This document shows, one piece after another, positions 48,301 through 61,655 of a stretch of 64,000 bases of DNA; the stretch's first letter is position 1, and each line of letters opens with the position of its first letter. Below the pieces are notes generated by a model that saw only the letters and a program-made list of their open reading frames with translations, did not search any database and had not been told where the DNA came from. The position numbers and the translations under genes are program-made. The DNA is from Parus major (Eukaryota; Chordata; Aves; Passeriformes; Paridae). The stretch is taken from positions 6,850,131 to 6,914,130 of the forward strand of contig NC_031769.1 in NCBI RefSeq assembly GCF_001522545.3. The letters are read 5' to 3'.

Positions 48301-51300
48301 TGCTCCTCTAAATCCCAGGGAGGAGGGGGAGTCAGTTTGATTTCCAGAGAGTGATCTGGAGCTGTGCACAATGCCAAACACTCAGGGATGATGCGAGGTC
48401 AGCTGGTTATTTATTTGTTTTATGGATTCTTCTTGTGGATGCCACTCCCCTTTCATCTTTCTGATGCTTCTGTTGCCAGATTTTGTAATTTTTGGAATTA
48501 CTGTATGTGATTTTTTTTGTTATTAAATTATTATACGCCATCCCCCCGTATTTCTTCTGATGCTTGTCCATGAGATGCGTGAAGACAGCGGAACCTAAAG
48601 TTAGTCCTAAGATTTAATTTCAGCACACCTATAAGACCAATCACCTGAATGTCTTTAAAGGAAAGGTGAATCTTCATTGAGGATTAACCTAAATGTAGCC
48701 TGGAAACCATTCCCCAGGATAATGTCTCTGTAATGCTTCACTCGGGTTAAAATGCTGATGTTTTTCATCCCTTAAGCACTTGGCTAATAGAAGGTAATAA
48801 TTGGGTTGATTATAATGTTTAGTTTATTTTGTTGGTTTATTCTGTTTCCTACTGTGAGAATCATATTTAAAATGGCTTTGAACTGTTTCATTTTGTGGCT
48901 TGAAATCAAAGTTAATCATAAGCCTCTTTTTTCTTCTTAATATAATGAAGTGTTTCAAGTTGTAAGATCCAGCCTGCATTTTGTGCCATCTCATATAAGC
49001 TGCATGCTTCACGGAGTTAAATAACAGAGTCAAGGCTTTTAATCATAAGTAATGGTGAAGACAGAAGCAAATTAAGAGCTGCAGGCAAGAGCAAAATAAT
49101 GTGTCCTGGTGACTTTTAAGAATTGATGGGTTATATGCTTATTTATACTCCAGGAGCACCTGCGGTCTTTGCTCATGGAAGAAGGGCCAGGTGTGGTGGG
49201 CACAGGTTCTGCAGGATGTTCCTGATGAACAGCAGGAGGCAAAAAAAGTGGGTGAAATACAGAGATAGAGAAGGGGATGATGCAACAGAAATATGCCCAG
49301 TTATGTTTTCAGGAGGACAGGTGTAAGAATAATGTAGCTCTGTGGAGATTACAGGCATTTGGCAGCAGTTAGGAGAGCAAGAGGTGCAGTAATGGCTCCT
49401 GAGGGAGTTTGGGTGGTGTGTGGAAGCACAAGGATATAGCAGAATGCAAAAAGCAGTTCCAGAGTGCAAGGCCTGCAGAAGAAAGGGCATTTAAACTCAC
49501 AGTGTCTGGGTGAAATGAAGAGATGGGGAGTAATTTCATTCTAGGCAAGAAAAACTCATTTTGAATGTGACATCATACTTGAATTTTAAAATAATCAATA
49601 ATAAATAAATAAATAAATAGAATTTCTGGCAATACTGCTGAAGATGCCAGCTCTTACCCATGAGGTGAGCACACAGTTACAAAGCCCTGAGAAGGGACTT
49701 GCCAGCTGAACTTTGCTGATATTTGCAGATTCGTGAAAAAAATCAATGCATGCAAAACAAATTGATAGAATTTCAAATAGTAAGAATTTATATTAATATT
49801 TATTAATGCACACCTCTATCAAAATATGCTATTTCAGTGCTATTGGTTCATGTTTGGCTGATTTCTTGACTTGTTATCATTTCCAGCCTGCCTCTCTAAT
49901 GCCTTGTGCTTGAGGCAGTCATTAACAGCCTGGGCAGGGAGGAATAGCCCTCTGCCACATAAGAATTGTTGTGATTTAATCTCCCTTTGCATGAGTGGAA
50001 ACAATTTCACTTGCTGGGAAATAGCCTGAGAGGATTTGGGAGTCCTGACAGTACAAAGGCCATAGGTTAAGGGACCTTTTACCTGATGTGATAATTTGGG
50101 CTCATATTCACTCCATGTAGTCCAGGAATAGACAAAATTTCTGCTGTTTTTCTAATGCTTTCCTCCTGCTACCTGTGCAGCAACATGCAAGTCCTGTGCA
50201 GTGTCCTGTGTGGTTCTTGTGGTTTCCAACCTGCAGCACATTTTTGGATTTACCTGTTAATAGCAAGCCCTTTGGTAAACACTGACCAAAAAATTCCTGC
50301 TTTTACTGGTGTTGCAGAGGATTTTGTTGCTGACATTGTAGTGATCCTTTAGCTTGAGTTCTGCCTCTTCAACATAACACGCACAGAAGTCTCTTTGCTT
50401 GCCCTGATCATCTCCTTTGATCCATTTTCCCCCCATATTTCCAGTATTTACTCCACAGTTCCCTTCTGTTTCAGATTTTTTCCTGTCAGATCACTTACTT
50501 TTGCTGTTTGCAGCCACTTCTCTAAAATCAGGTGCAGTTCAAGCCTTATTCCTATATGATAAAATCAAATGTCCCAAACATTTCTCTGGCTAGGAATCTC
50601 TGGATGGCAATTGCAGAAACTCCTCTTACTACAAGACATGACCTGTCAGCCTTTCATTGCTCAGCAATAACCAACCACTCTGTTCCATTTCTTGGTTCTT
50701 GCTATAAGAAGAAAGTTATTTCTCTCTGTTTGTTTTGGTTTTTGGGGGTTTTTTTGCCTTTTTTTTTTTATTTTCCTTCAGAATGCTGGTTCTTGCTCTC
50801 ATCAGCTGTTACTGGATTTGAGGCATTATTCCTGGCAAGTCTGTCTTATAGGCCTTTCATTTTTTTCCACAAATAAATTGTAAAAGTTCTCATCATTATT
50901 CATGAGGGCCATTAATACAAACTTCCTTTCATTGTTTCCAAGTTCTTCCAAATGTTCTTCCTTTCATTGTTTCCAAGTTTGTGCAAAGGTTTTGTGTAGA
51001 AAACCACTTTCTTCCAGTTGCCAGCCAGAATCTCCATCTGGCTGCTTTAGTAGATGGTGTTCTACACTGTTACTCTCACTGTTATTTGCAACATTTCTGT
51101 GTTATTTGTATCAGTTGTTAGGTCATAAGAATTTCCATTTTTAAAACTCTATTTGCTTTTTTTTTTTTTTTCCCAGGGAAATGCTTGCAAAAATATAATA
51201 TGTTATATGAAAGCCATGTGAAAATGTATTGATTGTCTTGCATCTTCACCAAACTCTTCTCAAAATCTGCTTTAGTCTCTTCTGCTTTCATGGTGTTTGG

Positions 51301-53435
51301 CTAATGTGGTAAACAAATGGTTCAGTGATATATGAGGCGATGGAAAGCTTTATTCAATTTCTGGAGTGAAAATTAATTCATTAAGATTGTCATCCACCAT
51401 TAAATATGGGTGTTTTCTGGGTACTCATCTTTCTAGTCTTTTGCAATTGATCATCTCTCAAGCTTTCACTCCTTTAATGTTTGTTTTTTTTCATACATGG
51501 CTCGAGTAATAATTTTTGTAGTCTGTGCCTCTGGTTCTCTTCAGTCCACACCAGTCTTAATTTTTACACAGACTGGGGTAAAGTGATGGTACAGACAAGT
51601 TTATTGTAAGTTTATTGTAAGGAATGAGAACTTAATTAAAAAACAGGATTCAGCTGATTAAAGCTGAAGCTGTCAAGAATTTAGTCATATGAATTAAGAA
51701 TTGTAGTCCTGGAACTCTTGCATCAGCTATAGCCTAAAACTCAGGATACGTGCATGGGTCTAATATCTTCCTTTTTAATCTTAGTCTGCCAAGTGCCTGC
51801 ATGGCCTGTTTCTGTATGCTGAGGTTTGTCTCTTTTTCACAATGGAACAACCTTCAGCCTGTGCCAGGTCAGGAGAAATTGTCCAGATCCCTGCAAGACT
51901 GTTCCAGTAGGTGCTGCTCCCCTTAACAGGCATTCACCAACTCTTACTGAGAAAAACACACAGCTGCTGCTTCAGAAAGGATGGTGGAGGAGCACAGAGC
52001 AGGGACAGTTTATATTTTTTTCTGTAAAACCTCGTGGTTAGAGTTTTCACCTCTGTAAAGCATGAAATCCTTCCTCTGCCTAAGTGGCTTAAGCCCATAT
52101 GCCCCTTCCTGGGTGTAACAGAGCCTTTTCTCTTTAGCTATTAAAATTTTAACTTGAATGCAGTTTAGGATTCATGGGGCACAGGATACCACAAGACCCA
52201 TGGGCAGTTCATTAAACTGCTTACCTTTGACTGGGGAGCCTTGGGTTCTCATTCTTGGCCTGTTTATCCATTTAGAATTAACCAGGTATTGTAATTCAGA
52301 CTGACACTGCTTGTTTCACTGACAACTGTAGTTGTCAGATCAAAAACTAAATAAATGTAAATATTCCTTAGGCCAGAGAAATGCTCAGTTTACCTTGCCA
52401 TTTTTGCAGTAATGAAAACACTTAGAAAAATCAGCACCTCTGTTTCAAGAGGAATTTTATCTAGGAGAAAAATGAGCACAGGAGAAATGTGTGCAAAAGA
52501 CAGTGTCTTGTCAGTGGTTCTCTAAAATTCCCCTTTGTTTAACCTTTATCCACAATATACCTTTAAAAAGTATTCTCTCCACACCTGATTTAAGAATCCT
52601 CAATCAGATCATTGTCAGTTGAGTGTGTAGCAAATAGAAATTGGAGAGAAATCACAAATGCAGCGTTGTATGAACACAGCAAATAACCTCCTGTGAGGTG
52701 CTTTGATTTGACCATGCTGGCACTCACCTCAGTGACCTTGGGCTACTCCTGGAGACTTTGTGTGTCTTGTGCTAGCTGTAAAATAGGAAAAATATATTTT
52801 GTAACAGGTTTTGAGAGGTGTGGAGTAACATAATGAGATACTTTGCTCTTCTGCAATTACTGCTCTGTTACTAATGCTGGGGCGGGGTTTATGCTGAGAT
52901 GGGCACATTCTGGATTAAGAAGTAATTAACATTTATTTCAATGAAAATGCATTTTCTGTTTATGCCATGGTCTTGTTATTACTTGTTATTATGTTCCTCT
53001 CCTATCTTTGTTATATTTGGCTATTATAATCTCATGCACATCAAGGCAATAATAGCCTTTGTATTATCAGTTTTTATGTCTTTGATAGTATGTCAGTATA
53101 TAGTGAACTGCCTCCCATTTTACAGCCTAACAGTCATGTGTTTAATGGAATATCTAATATTCAATTACAGTATTTATAAAGGCAGTTGTTGTCCATGATG
53201 CTTATGAAGGAACTTGCAAATGGAAATCTCAGTCATTTGAAAAGCAAACGGCAAATAAAAGCACTAGGAGTAAATAATTATTAGATTTCATGATTTTTAG
53301 ACTTCTTACATTATTTAAGGAAGTTCAGCACTGTAATTAATTCATAACTTCTCAAAACTTGCAGTCCTAACTTTCTGCTCTATGGTTTTATAATGCATTC
53401 TAGTGTCACCTTTGGGTACTACTTGGAAATACAAC
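48301..53435. other. AT-rich non-coding stretch with small repeats
   Basis: No supported gene. Holds an (AAAT)n microsatellite at 49600-49619 and a spaced direct repeat of 23 bases at 50922-50944 and 50957-50979, plus long T runs near 50745-50775 and 51158-51172. Confidence 0.55.
50922..50979 (+). repeat. 23-bp direct repeat with 35-bp period
   Basis: 'cttcctttcattgtttcc' followed by 'aagtt' occurs at 50922-50944 and again unchanged at 50957-50979, with 12 different bases between. It looks like a small recent duplication. Confidence 0.9.
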
Positions 53436-54157
53436 TATAGAATCATTAATGATGGGGAAAAACCTCCAAGATCGAGTCTAACCTTTGACTGAGCACCACC
53501 ACATCAACTAAACCAAAACATCAAGTGCCACGTCCAGTCACTTCTTGGATATTTCCAGGGATGATGACTACACCAGCTCCCTGGACAGCCTGTTCCAAAG
53601 CTTGGAAATCCCTTCAGTGAAGAAATTCTTCCTGATGTCCAGAGTGAACCTTCTCTGGTGTGGCTTGAGGCCATTTCTTCTTGTCCTGCCACTTGTTGCT
53701 GCTGAGAAGGGACCAACACTCTGCTTGCTACATCCTCTTCTCCAGACCAAGCCAGCCCAGCTCCCTCAGCTGCTCCTTACAGGAATCACTCTCTAGACCC
53801 TTCACCAGCTTCTTTGCCTTTCCCTGGACCAGCACCTCAATGTCATTTTGTAGTGAGAGGCCCAGAACTGGACACAACACTCCAGATATCACCTGACCAG
53901 TGCAGAGTAGACAGGGACAGCCCTTTCCCTGGCCCTGCTGGTCACGTTATTTTTTGGTGTAAGCCAGGAGGCCATTGGCAGATCCCGTCCAGAGCCCTCC
54001 TTCCTCCAGCACATAAACACTCCCCCAAAACTTTGTGTCATCTGTAAACTGACTGAGGGTGCACTTGATCCCCTCATCCAGATCATTGATAAAAATATTA
54101 AACAGAACTGGCCCAAATCCTGAGCCCTGGTGGACACCATTAGTGACCAGCTGCTCT
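53436..54157 (-). mobile_element. CR1 LINE fragment, antisense, ~720 bp
   Basis: Antisense CR1 text in order: 'tagaatcattaatgatggggaaaaacctccaagatcgagtctaacc', 'cctggacagcctgttccaaagcttggaaatcccttcagtgaagaaattcttcctgatgtcc', 'cttgaggccatttcttcttgtcctg', 'cagctccctcagctgctcc', 'ccagaactggacacaacactccagat', 'gaactggcccaaatcctgagccctgg'. The ending 'agccctggtgg..acc' places its 5' truncation point inside the reverse-transcriptase ORF region. No intact frame. Confidence 0.92.
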
Positions 54158-54343
54158 CTCAGGAGTGCTTCTGTTTTTGTACACGTTGGATCTTAAAAAT
54201 ATTATCTTGTATTTAGAAGGTAATTATTTAAATATTTATTTTGTTGATTTAATGAACTATAATAGCTTGAAAAACTGGGAAAACCATAAAAATATACAAA
54301 CATGTCCTATACAAATGATAGGACAAGGAGTAATGAGTAAAAA

Positions 54344-54585
54344 TTGAAAGAGGGGAATTTAGGTTAGATTCTAGGAGGGAATTCTTTACCGTGGGGGTGG
54401 TGAGACACTGGAACAGGCTGTCCTGGGAGGCTTTGGATGCCCCATCCTTGGCAGTGTTCAAGGTGAGGCCTTGAGCAACCTGGCCAAGTGAGAGTTGTTC
54501 CTTCCCTTGGCAGGGAGAACTGGGACTAGAGGACCTTTGGGGTCCATTCATACTCCTTAACATCCTATGGCTCTATGATTCTATG
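54344..54585 (+). mobile_element. CR1 LINE 3' fragment, sense
   Basis: Contains 'gggaattctttaccgtgggggtggtgagacactggaacaggctg', 'ggatgccccatccttggcagtgttcaagg' and 'gaggacctttggggtccattc', ending in degraded 'ctatggctctatgattctatg' tail units. It faces away from the neighbouring antisense CR1 about 190 bases to the left. Confidence 0.9.
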
Positions 54586-57500
54586 CACACATAGATGGAA
54601 GAAAACACTGGTATATAATTTTTAGGTTTTTTTCCAGTCTCAAAATCCCCATACAAAAACACACTTTGTGAAAACATAATAAATCTTCAGTGGAGTTCTG
54701 AAACTTGACTGAAGCAGGTGCTACAAAAAAGATAATAGATTCTCAAATACCTGCTCATTAATTCCAGGTTATTATGTTCTGCACTAGACATATGGCACAG
54801 CATTAGTAGAATTTTAAGAAGTGCAGGTAGGCAGAGAGTGATAGTTTATCTACATTTCCCCATATTTACAAGGAAGTGTTCACCCAGCATAAGAAGATAC
54901 TAATTCAGATTGAGTAGTACCTATGAGCCCAATTCCCAAACCAGAACTGAGTTTGTCTGGTGCTATGCAAAGCCTGCAAAGCTCTAATCCAGTTCTAATC
55001 CAGGTGCTCTAGAATAGAACACATACAGTGATGGCCTTCTCTGCCAGGATAAGCACATGTCTGGGAAAATCCATGCATTGAAATAGGTTCTTTTTTCCAG
55101 GAATGAGCCTTGATGGTATTGCTGGAAATACTGAGGGAGCTTCTTGTACATCAAGACTATCTTTAACAGGTGTTATTTTTCTCCCACAGCTCCCTGGCTG
55201 TCAGATGTCAATTGATGTTTTATTTTAGCCTCTTAAAATACACTCCCAGTTGCAACTCATTTTAAAAGCTACCACTGTCATAAGGAATAGTATTTCAAAA
55301 GTACTTCATAATGAATGGAGTGCCTGGCTGTCTGCTTGTGTTAGTGAGATGTGGTTTTTGATATAGGGATGAGGATCAATTTTAGTTTTTAGTTAACTGC
55401 CAAAGTTCAGATAGTGCAGACTGTCATTTCAGATATCTAAACCCCTTTAAACAGAGTAAAGAGATACAAAAGCTCCTAAGTCTCCTGCTTGTGAAAATAC
55501 TGTAGGAATAAAACACCATCCTGATAGCAAATCATGTCAGGTTAAGGACATTTTTATTACCACACAATGATGTAAATGTGACTGTTTTATAGGGTCTGTG
55601 TGACTTCTGCTGATGACTGAGTTATTAAATAGTTTATTATGCTTTTGTTTTAAATATTTTATTTCCCCTCAAAAAATGAGTGCAGCCAACCAACATTACC
55701 ATTATGCATCATTGACAAGGTAGAAATATTTGAACATTCTGATTTAATTCAGACTATGGAGAGCTCAGTTTCAGTCTGCATTGAACCCCTGTAGTTTTTT
55801 TTAAAACTCCCTGTATTTCATGCACTCTCAGAGCATCTTGTAGGTGTGAACAGAAGTGGTGCAGCCGAGTGTCACTGCTGTTCTGGTAATGGAGAAGTTC
55901 TGCTGGACCTGTCCTCCAGGAGAGACCTGATTTCAGACTTCATGCAGCCACACCTATCTTGCAGCAGTACTTTTCATATGTTCTGTCACAAAACAGTATG
56001 ATTTTTCAATTGCAAAACTCATCATGTTCAAAAAGTTTGCATGTGCAGAGAGAGAACGGGTTTTTTTGCCTCATTGGAAAATGAGATTTTTTGACAGGTA
56101 TTACCCTCACCAGGAACAGGTTTTTTTGCCTGAACTCTAACACTTTTTAGACACCCAGGAACTCTGAAAACTAACCAGCAGCTCAGTCACTTAAAAGCCT
56201 CTGAAACAGCAAGGTGGATACTATTTCTAACTCTCCTCTTTTGATTTGTATTTCTGAGTTTCTGTTAGAATTGAACTGCCCAGAATTGCTGAAACACTGT
56301 AAACAAAGCCTTTTTTACTATTCTCTGCTGTGATCCGGACTTCCTCTTGCCCTGTACTGATGTTGTTTGAGCTTTTCAAACTCAATTAAATTTTGAGGCC
56401 AGTAGAGATCTGTGGGAATAGACAAGAGTGTGTTCTCTGGAGAAGACAGAAGCTGTGACTTCAAAATCATCTGAACTCATCTGTGGACTACTGGACCATG
56501 CAGCAAGAAGAGCTGGATCTAATTTGGGTTTTGGCACATGCCCACATTTCTGTCAGCTCCTTTGGCTTCCAAGGCTGCTGTGGAAGGCAAAACTGTACCT
56601 GATTTCACCAAAAGTCTGTCAGTACAACCTCAACTTTTCCATACTTCTGCAGTGGATTTAAACCAGCAGAATGAGCTTCTATCATGTAGCTAGGAAAGTT
56701 TTGGTCTGGTGTGGTGAGCCTTAAAGACAGGTTTTCTGTATTTCTGAGCTGTGGTCTGAGTATAGAAATATGAGACTTAGAATTTCTTGACTGCTTAGCT
56801 CTGCTTTTAAATAGAGGGCAAGGACACACTTGTACAGTTTTTGTTGCAACAGGAATTTTAATAAAATAAGCTCTACTAAAATCTGTCCAGAAAATTTCAG
56901 ATTTATGTTAATAAATCTGTCATACAATTTTCATTAAATAAGTTACATAGAAGGTAAAAAATGATAAATAAATAAAATTAATGTGTTTCCTAGAAATAAA
57001 GAAGCAAGAGATACAGTACCAAAACATGTCCCTAACATTATGCTTATCTATAGGGATTTTCCTTATCTGTTCCAGGTAAATCAGCTAAATAACTTCTATC
57101 TGACTTGTTTGCAGACTTCTCAGAGCTACAGCTCCTCCTTTCCTTTTGGTTTTAAAAATCTACCTGCTTTCTTTTTGACAGAAAATAGAATGGTCTCGCC
57201 TGGACCAGTCAGACCTCTAAAAGACCACATGTCTTTGCTACTTGTGATTTTACACTGGGATGTCACAGATACAATGACAGTGTTAAATTATATCTTTTCC
57301 CTGACCTTCCTGTGGCTGCTGAATTAACACCTTTATGGTATATTTGGATTGGATTATATTCCTGGCTTTAGGCTTTGAGCAGTCTACCCCATACTACAGC
57401 CTTTTTAAAAGATGCTGATATGACTTTAGAAAGTACATAATGGGATATATTAGCAGCGTGCAGTAATCTCAGCATTTGTAATATGTAGCTCACCACAGGC

Positions 57501-60184
57501 TTTTCCCAGGAATATATGTGTATATGTATATGTACACAGGTAAAAATTAGATTTTCGGTGAGTATGTAAGGCTAGAAAACCAAAACTGAGTAATGCTTCA
57601 CTTCCTTTCACTTATACTTGGTTAGGTTTGAAGGGGTTTGGCAGAATTTTCATTGCAGGAGTCTAGTGCTGTGCTGTGTGTTCTGGGGCCTATTTTAGGA
57701 ACTACTGGACTATTTTCTGACACAATACCTGACTTTAAATGCAGCAGCTGTGTGTCTGTTGCCTTCTGTTAGCTGTATCTGTCATACCAATTGCTATTGC
57801 TCAGTAAAGGTGCAATTTTAAGCAGATATTCCTGGTTTGGCTACCAAATCACCTTAAAACTGATGACTGCATCAGATTGCTTCATAAACCTGTGTTCTGT
57901 AGCCAATCAATGAGAAAAATAAAGGGAACTTTAATATATCCTTTCTTAAAGAACACCTCCATAAATTTTGGTCACTTTGCTTAGGGAAAAAAGAAGTTTC
58001 ATCTCTTTGGACACAATTATGCACTTTCAAATGCAGGATGGTTGTGATGAGGTCTCGATGCAACTTTCTCTTCTCCTGAACAGCCACAATTTTATGGTCT
58101 TGTTCTTTTCTGTGGTAAAATCTCCAAAAAAAACCCAAACTCTTTGATGTTTTGGATTGGAAAATTGGTGTGTATTAAAACATTTTAAATGCTGTAATTG
58201 TTTTGCAGAGTATTTTCCTCCAATAAACCCATCAGTGAGGGAATTAACCATGTCTGCTGAGAAGGATCATCCTTACTGTGAGGTGTTTACTGTGGCTGAG
58301 GAGCTGAAGATACCGGTTCAGGATTAGGAAATCATTTTTGCACTAATCTTACAGGTTTCAGGCTATATAATTATGGGCAAGACAATCAGGAAAATTTCTG
58401 GATTTTTTTTTTCTTTCACAGATAATTTAATTAGCCAGAAGTATCCAGAGCAACGTGGGCTATTTTGGAAACTGAGTTTGGTTTAGTTGCTTGTTTTAAA
58501 GCAGTTCTTGTTGCCCTGTGCCTGTTGGCCTTTGTCCTTTGGCAGTGAAGAGCTTCTGGGGCTGGGCTCTGCAGCTTGTTCTGGGCTGGAGGGGTGTCCA
58601 GAGGCTGTGCCAGTGGATGTGCTGTTAGACTGTGACTAATTGCCTAATTTTTACTGCTCCTGTGTGCTGATGAGAAGGAGCAAGGAACTTTAATTTATCC
58701 TTTTCCTCTAGTATATGTTTGTTTTTCAGTAAGTGGCTCTTCTTTCCTGACTCTTTAATTGGTAGATGCTGTGGCCAAAAAGCCAGAGCTGTGCAGGATG
58801 TGCCTCACCCTCACTTCACTTCCAATCCTGATGCGATGGAGTGAGTCAAAAGAGATTATCTAAACTTTTTATCCATGGTAAGGGTCCTTCTAGATGAATG
58901 TGTACATTTAGGATCTCTAAGAATGAAACCTAGAGGAAGATTGAATTTCATCATTAAATTAGCTGATAACAGGAATGCGTCAGGGAAAGCTGGTGTCTTG
59001 CCAGCTGGGATGTTTACTGATTTGTTTCCAAAACAACTTTCTAGTTCTTTGAAAGGCTATCAAAAAATCTACTCCTGCATAGGAGGCCACATGGGATGGT
59101 TGGTGCTGTCAATACATCCTAGAGCTTTTCCTTGGATTCATTACTAAAAGCAGTAAGGTTTTTTAGAGCAACTGTTACCTAACATCAGTTAAGGCAGAGA
59201 AACTTCACAGAAATCCAGAGGACTCTTGTTTGACTAAGCAAATAGACTTGATACTTGCCCTGAGTTCTGCAAATACTACAGTCTGTTACTGATGCACTAG
59301 ATACACATAAGGACTCTAAGGAATTTATTTTAATGTTCCAAGTATTGATCGAATAGTAATCTTAGTTTCTCTAATGTTGACATCAGTTTACAAAATTACC
59401 TCTGATAATGTGCTGGTTCAGAATAATAGATTTTGTGGCCTAAATCGGATCATAATGATAATCTAATCAGATCTTCTATGCAACTCAAGTCCACAGGGGA
59501 CCTGGTGGAGCTTCTGTGCTAGTTTGGCAGGCAAATTTTACTTGCAGAGTGTATTGCCTCCTATCTTACATAAGATTGGAATGTTTCCTGGACATTTTTC
59601 TGCTCTGTGATTGTATTGAACCCCAGCATATGACAGTGGCTCAAGTTATCTGGTGAGGAAGGAGAAATCTGGAAGGTATTTTCCTTTTATTTTTGCAAAA
59701 GCTTGATCCTATTTGTTCATTATGCCAGAGAATTATTTTGACCTCCTAAAGGAAGTCAAGTCAATAATCCTAGAGAAGCCTAAGACAGATAAACAATACA
59801 GATAAAGATCTTGAAATCTTATAAAAGTGCTGACTGGATAAAACAAGGTCTTGAGTTTTTGACTGAGGTTCCTTGTTTAAGAAACTTTGATAAATAATTT
59901 GGAAATGGTAGAAAGAATAGAGAGGGGAAACAAAAACCAAATGAGAAACCTTGGGTTTTGTAATTAGGGCACTTTAGAAGGACACATTGGGCTCTCTTAA
60001 AAACTCCTGGTAGGAGAGAGTGTATATGATCCATCTTGTGTAATAGTCCATACTTCCCTTGCAGAAGAAGTTTGCTTTTGCTTCAGAGAAGCTGTCTAGG
60101 GTTACTGTGTCTTTTCTGTGGCTCTCAAAGGAAAATTTCCCAGAGGTGAATGCAGTTAGGCCTGCTTGGAAAGCACAGACAGTT
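54586..60184. other. AT-rich non-coding stretch
   Basis: No supported gene, RNA or repeat family. Includes a TA-rich 'atatgtgtatatgtatatg' simple repeat near 57514-57536 and a repeated 'ggtttttttgcct' word at about 56059 and 56119. Confidence 0.55.
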
Positions 60185-60920
60185 CATAGACTCATAAAAT
60201 GGTTTGGGTTAGCAGGAACCCATAAAGTAGCTCAAACCCCATTCCATGGCAGGGCCATCTTTCACAGGATCAGGTTGCTCAAAGACCCATCCAACCTGAC
60301 CTTGAACACTTCTAGATATGGAACATCCACAGCTTCTCTGGGCAATCTGTTTCAATGTCTCAGCACTCTCACTGTAAAAAATTTCTTCCCAATGTCCAAT
60401 ATAAACCTATCCTCTTTCAGTCTGAAACCATTGCCCCTTGTTTTGTCACTACAGACTTTGGTGAAAAGTCTCCCTTTCTTATAAACCCACTCTCCTTAAG
60501 TACTGAAGGGCTCCAGGAAGGTCTCCCTGGAGCTTGTTCTCTAGGGTGAACAACTCTTTCAGCCTGTCTTTATAGAGGGGTGTTTCAGCCCTCTGACCTC
60601 TCCTCTGGACCTGCTTTAACAGGTCTGACCCCAGACTTTAACAGCTCTGACTCCGCAGTGCTCCTGATGAGGTCTCACCAGAGCAGAATAGAGGGGGAAA
60701 CTCCCCTGCCTTGACCTCCTGCCTCTGCTTCTTGTCCTGCAGCCCAGGGTATGGACCTGGGCTGTGAGCACACATTACTGGGTCATGTCCAACTTTTCAT
60801 GTCACTCTCAATCCAATCACAATCTGTTCAGGACCTTGCACTTGCCCTTGTTAAAGTTCATGAGGTCTGCACAGATCCACTCCTCAATCCTGTCAAGGAT
60901 TTCTGGATGGCATCAGTCAC
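60185..60920 (-). mobile_element. CR1 LINE fragment, antisense, ~735 bp
   Basis: Antisense CR1 blocks in order: 'ctcataaaatggtttgggtt', 'aggttgctcaaagacccatccaacctgaccttgaac', 'ttctctgggcaatctgtttcaatgtctcagcac', 'ctgtaaaaaatttcttcccaatgtcc', 'cattgccccttgttttgtcac', 'gtactgaagggctcc', 'ctctcctctggacctgc' and 'tcaatcctgtcaaggatttctggatggcatc'. The 141-residue + frame at 60059-60484 and smaller ones are antisense by-products. Confidence 0.93.
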
Positions 60921-61655
60921 TAAAGGTTATGTCAGAGCAAGATCCAGATAAAAAGCTATATGAATTGTGACCTTTCATCTTTAAATAGAAGCAAACTCCA
61001 GGTCAGCTGCATGGAAAATTTTGAGCATACCCTGATTGCTGCACTCAGGACGTGATTTCATTAGGGCTAATAAATGGTGAATGCCTAGCAAAGCAAAGCA
61101 TGCAGTGATACTAAGGGGAACCCAAGTTCCCAGATGTAGCCAGTGGGCAGTTTTATTTTGTCAGTTGATTTCTCCATGGTTTTGCTCTCGTAGTTTCAGA
61201 TCTGTGCAGTTTTTCTTGATTTCCCATGCAGTGCAAGTGTTATGAATTCCTGATTGATGCCACCGGACCTGTTTTTCACATTATTTCCTGAATAGCTTCT
61301 TGCAACTCTTAACTTTGAAATAGTTTCAGAGATGTAGTTTTGCAATGCACACAGATTCACTTAAACTGCTTAAGGCAACACACCATTCCTGCATTCCCAA
61401 ACAGCTTCACTCAGCTCCCATTTGTCAACAACACTTCTCTTCCTCCAGGCTGTTTTGGGTAGGAAATGTCATTCAAAACCAGGACATTCTAGCTATGTGA
61501 TTATGTGAATAGCTTTAGTCACATATCACAGCACCTCCCTATTGATTAGGTACTTGTTCCTCCAAGGTGATTAGCAAACTAATTTATTCTGCTAATTGCC
61601 AGAGGACTTGACCCTTGACCTGGAGAATTACCATAGATTTGAGACAGGACAATGC
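60921..61655. other. Non-coding spacer
   Basis: Nothing recognisable between the CR1 and the protein-like stretch that follows. Confidence 0.5.

Noticed and set aside
49600..49619. (AAAT)n run, possibly the A-tail of a retroposon
   Set aside because: It has five units only and no adjoining element. It is best treated as a simple microsatellite.
60059..60484. 141-residue + frame
   Set aside because: It mostly overlaps the antisense CR1 at 60185-60920, and its C-terminal part is antisense CR1 text.
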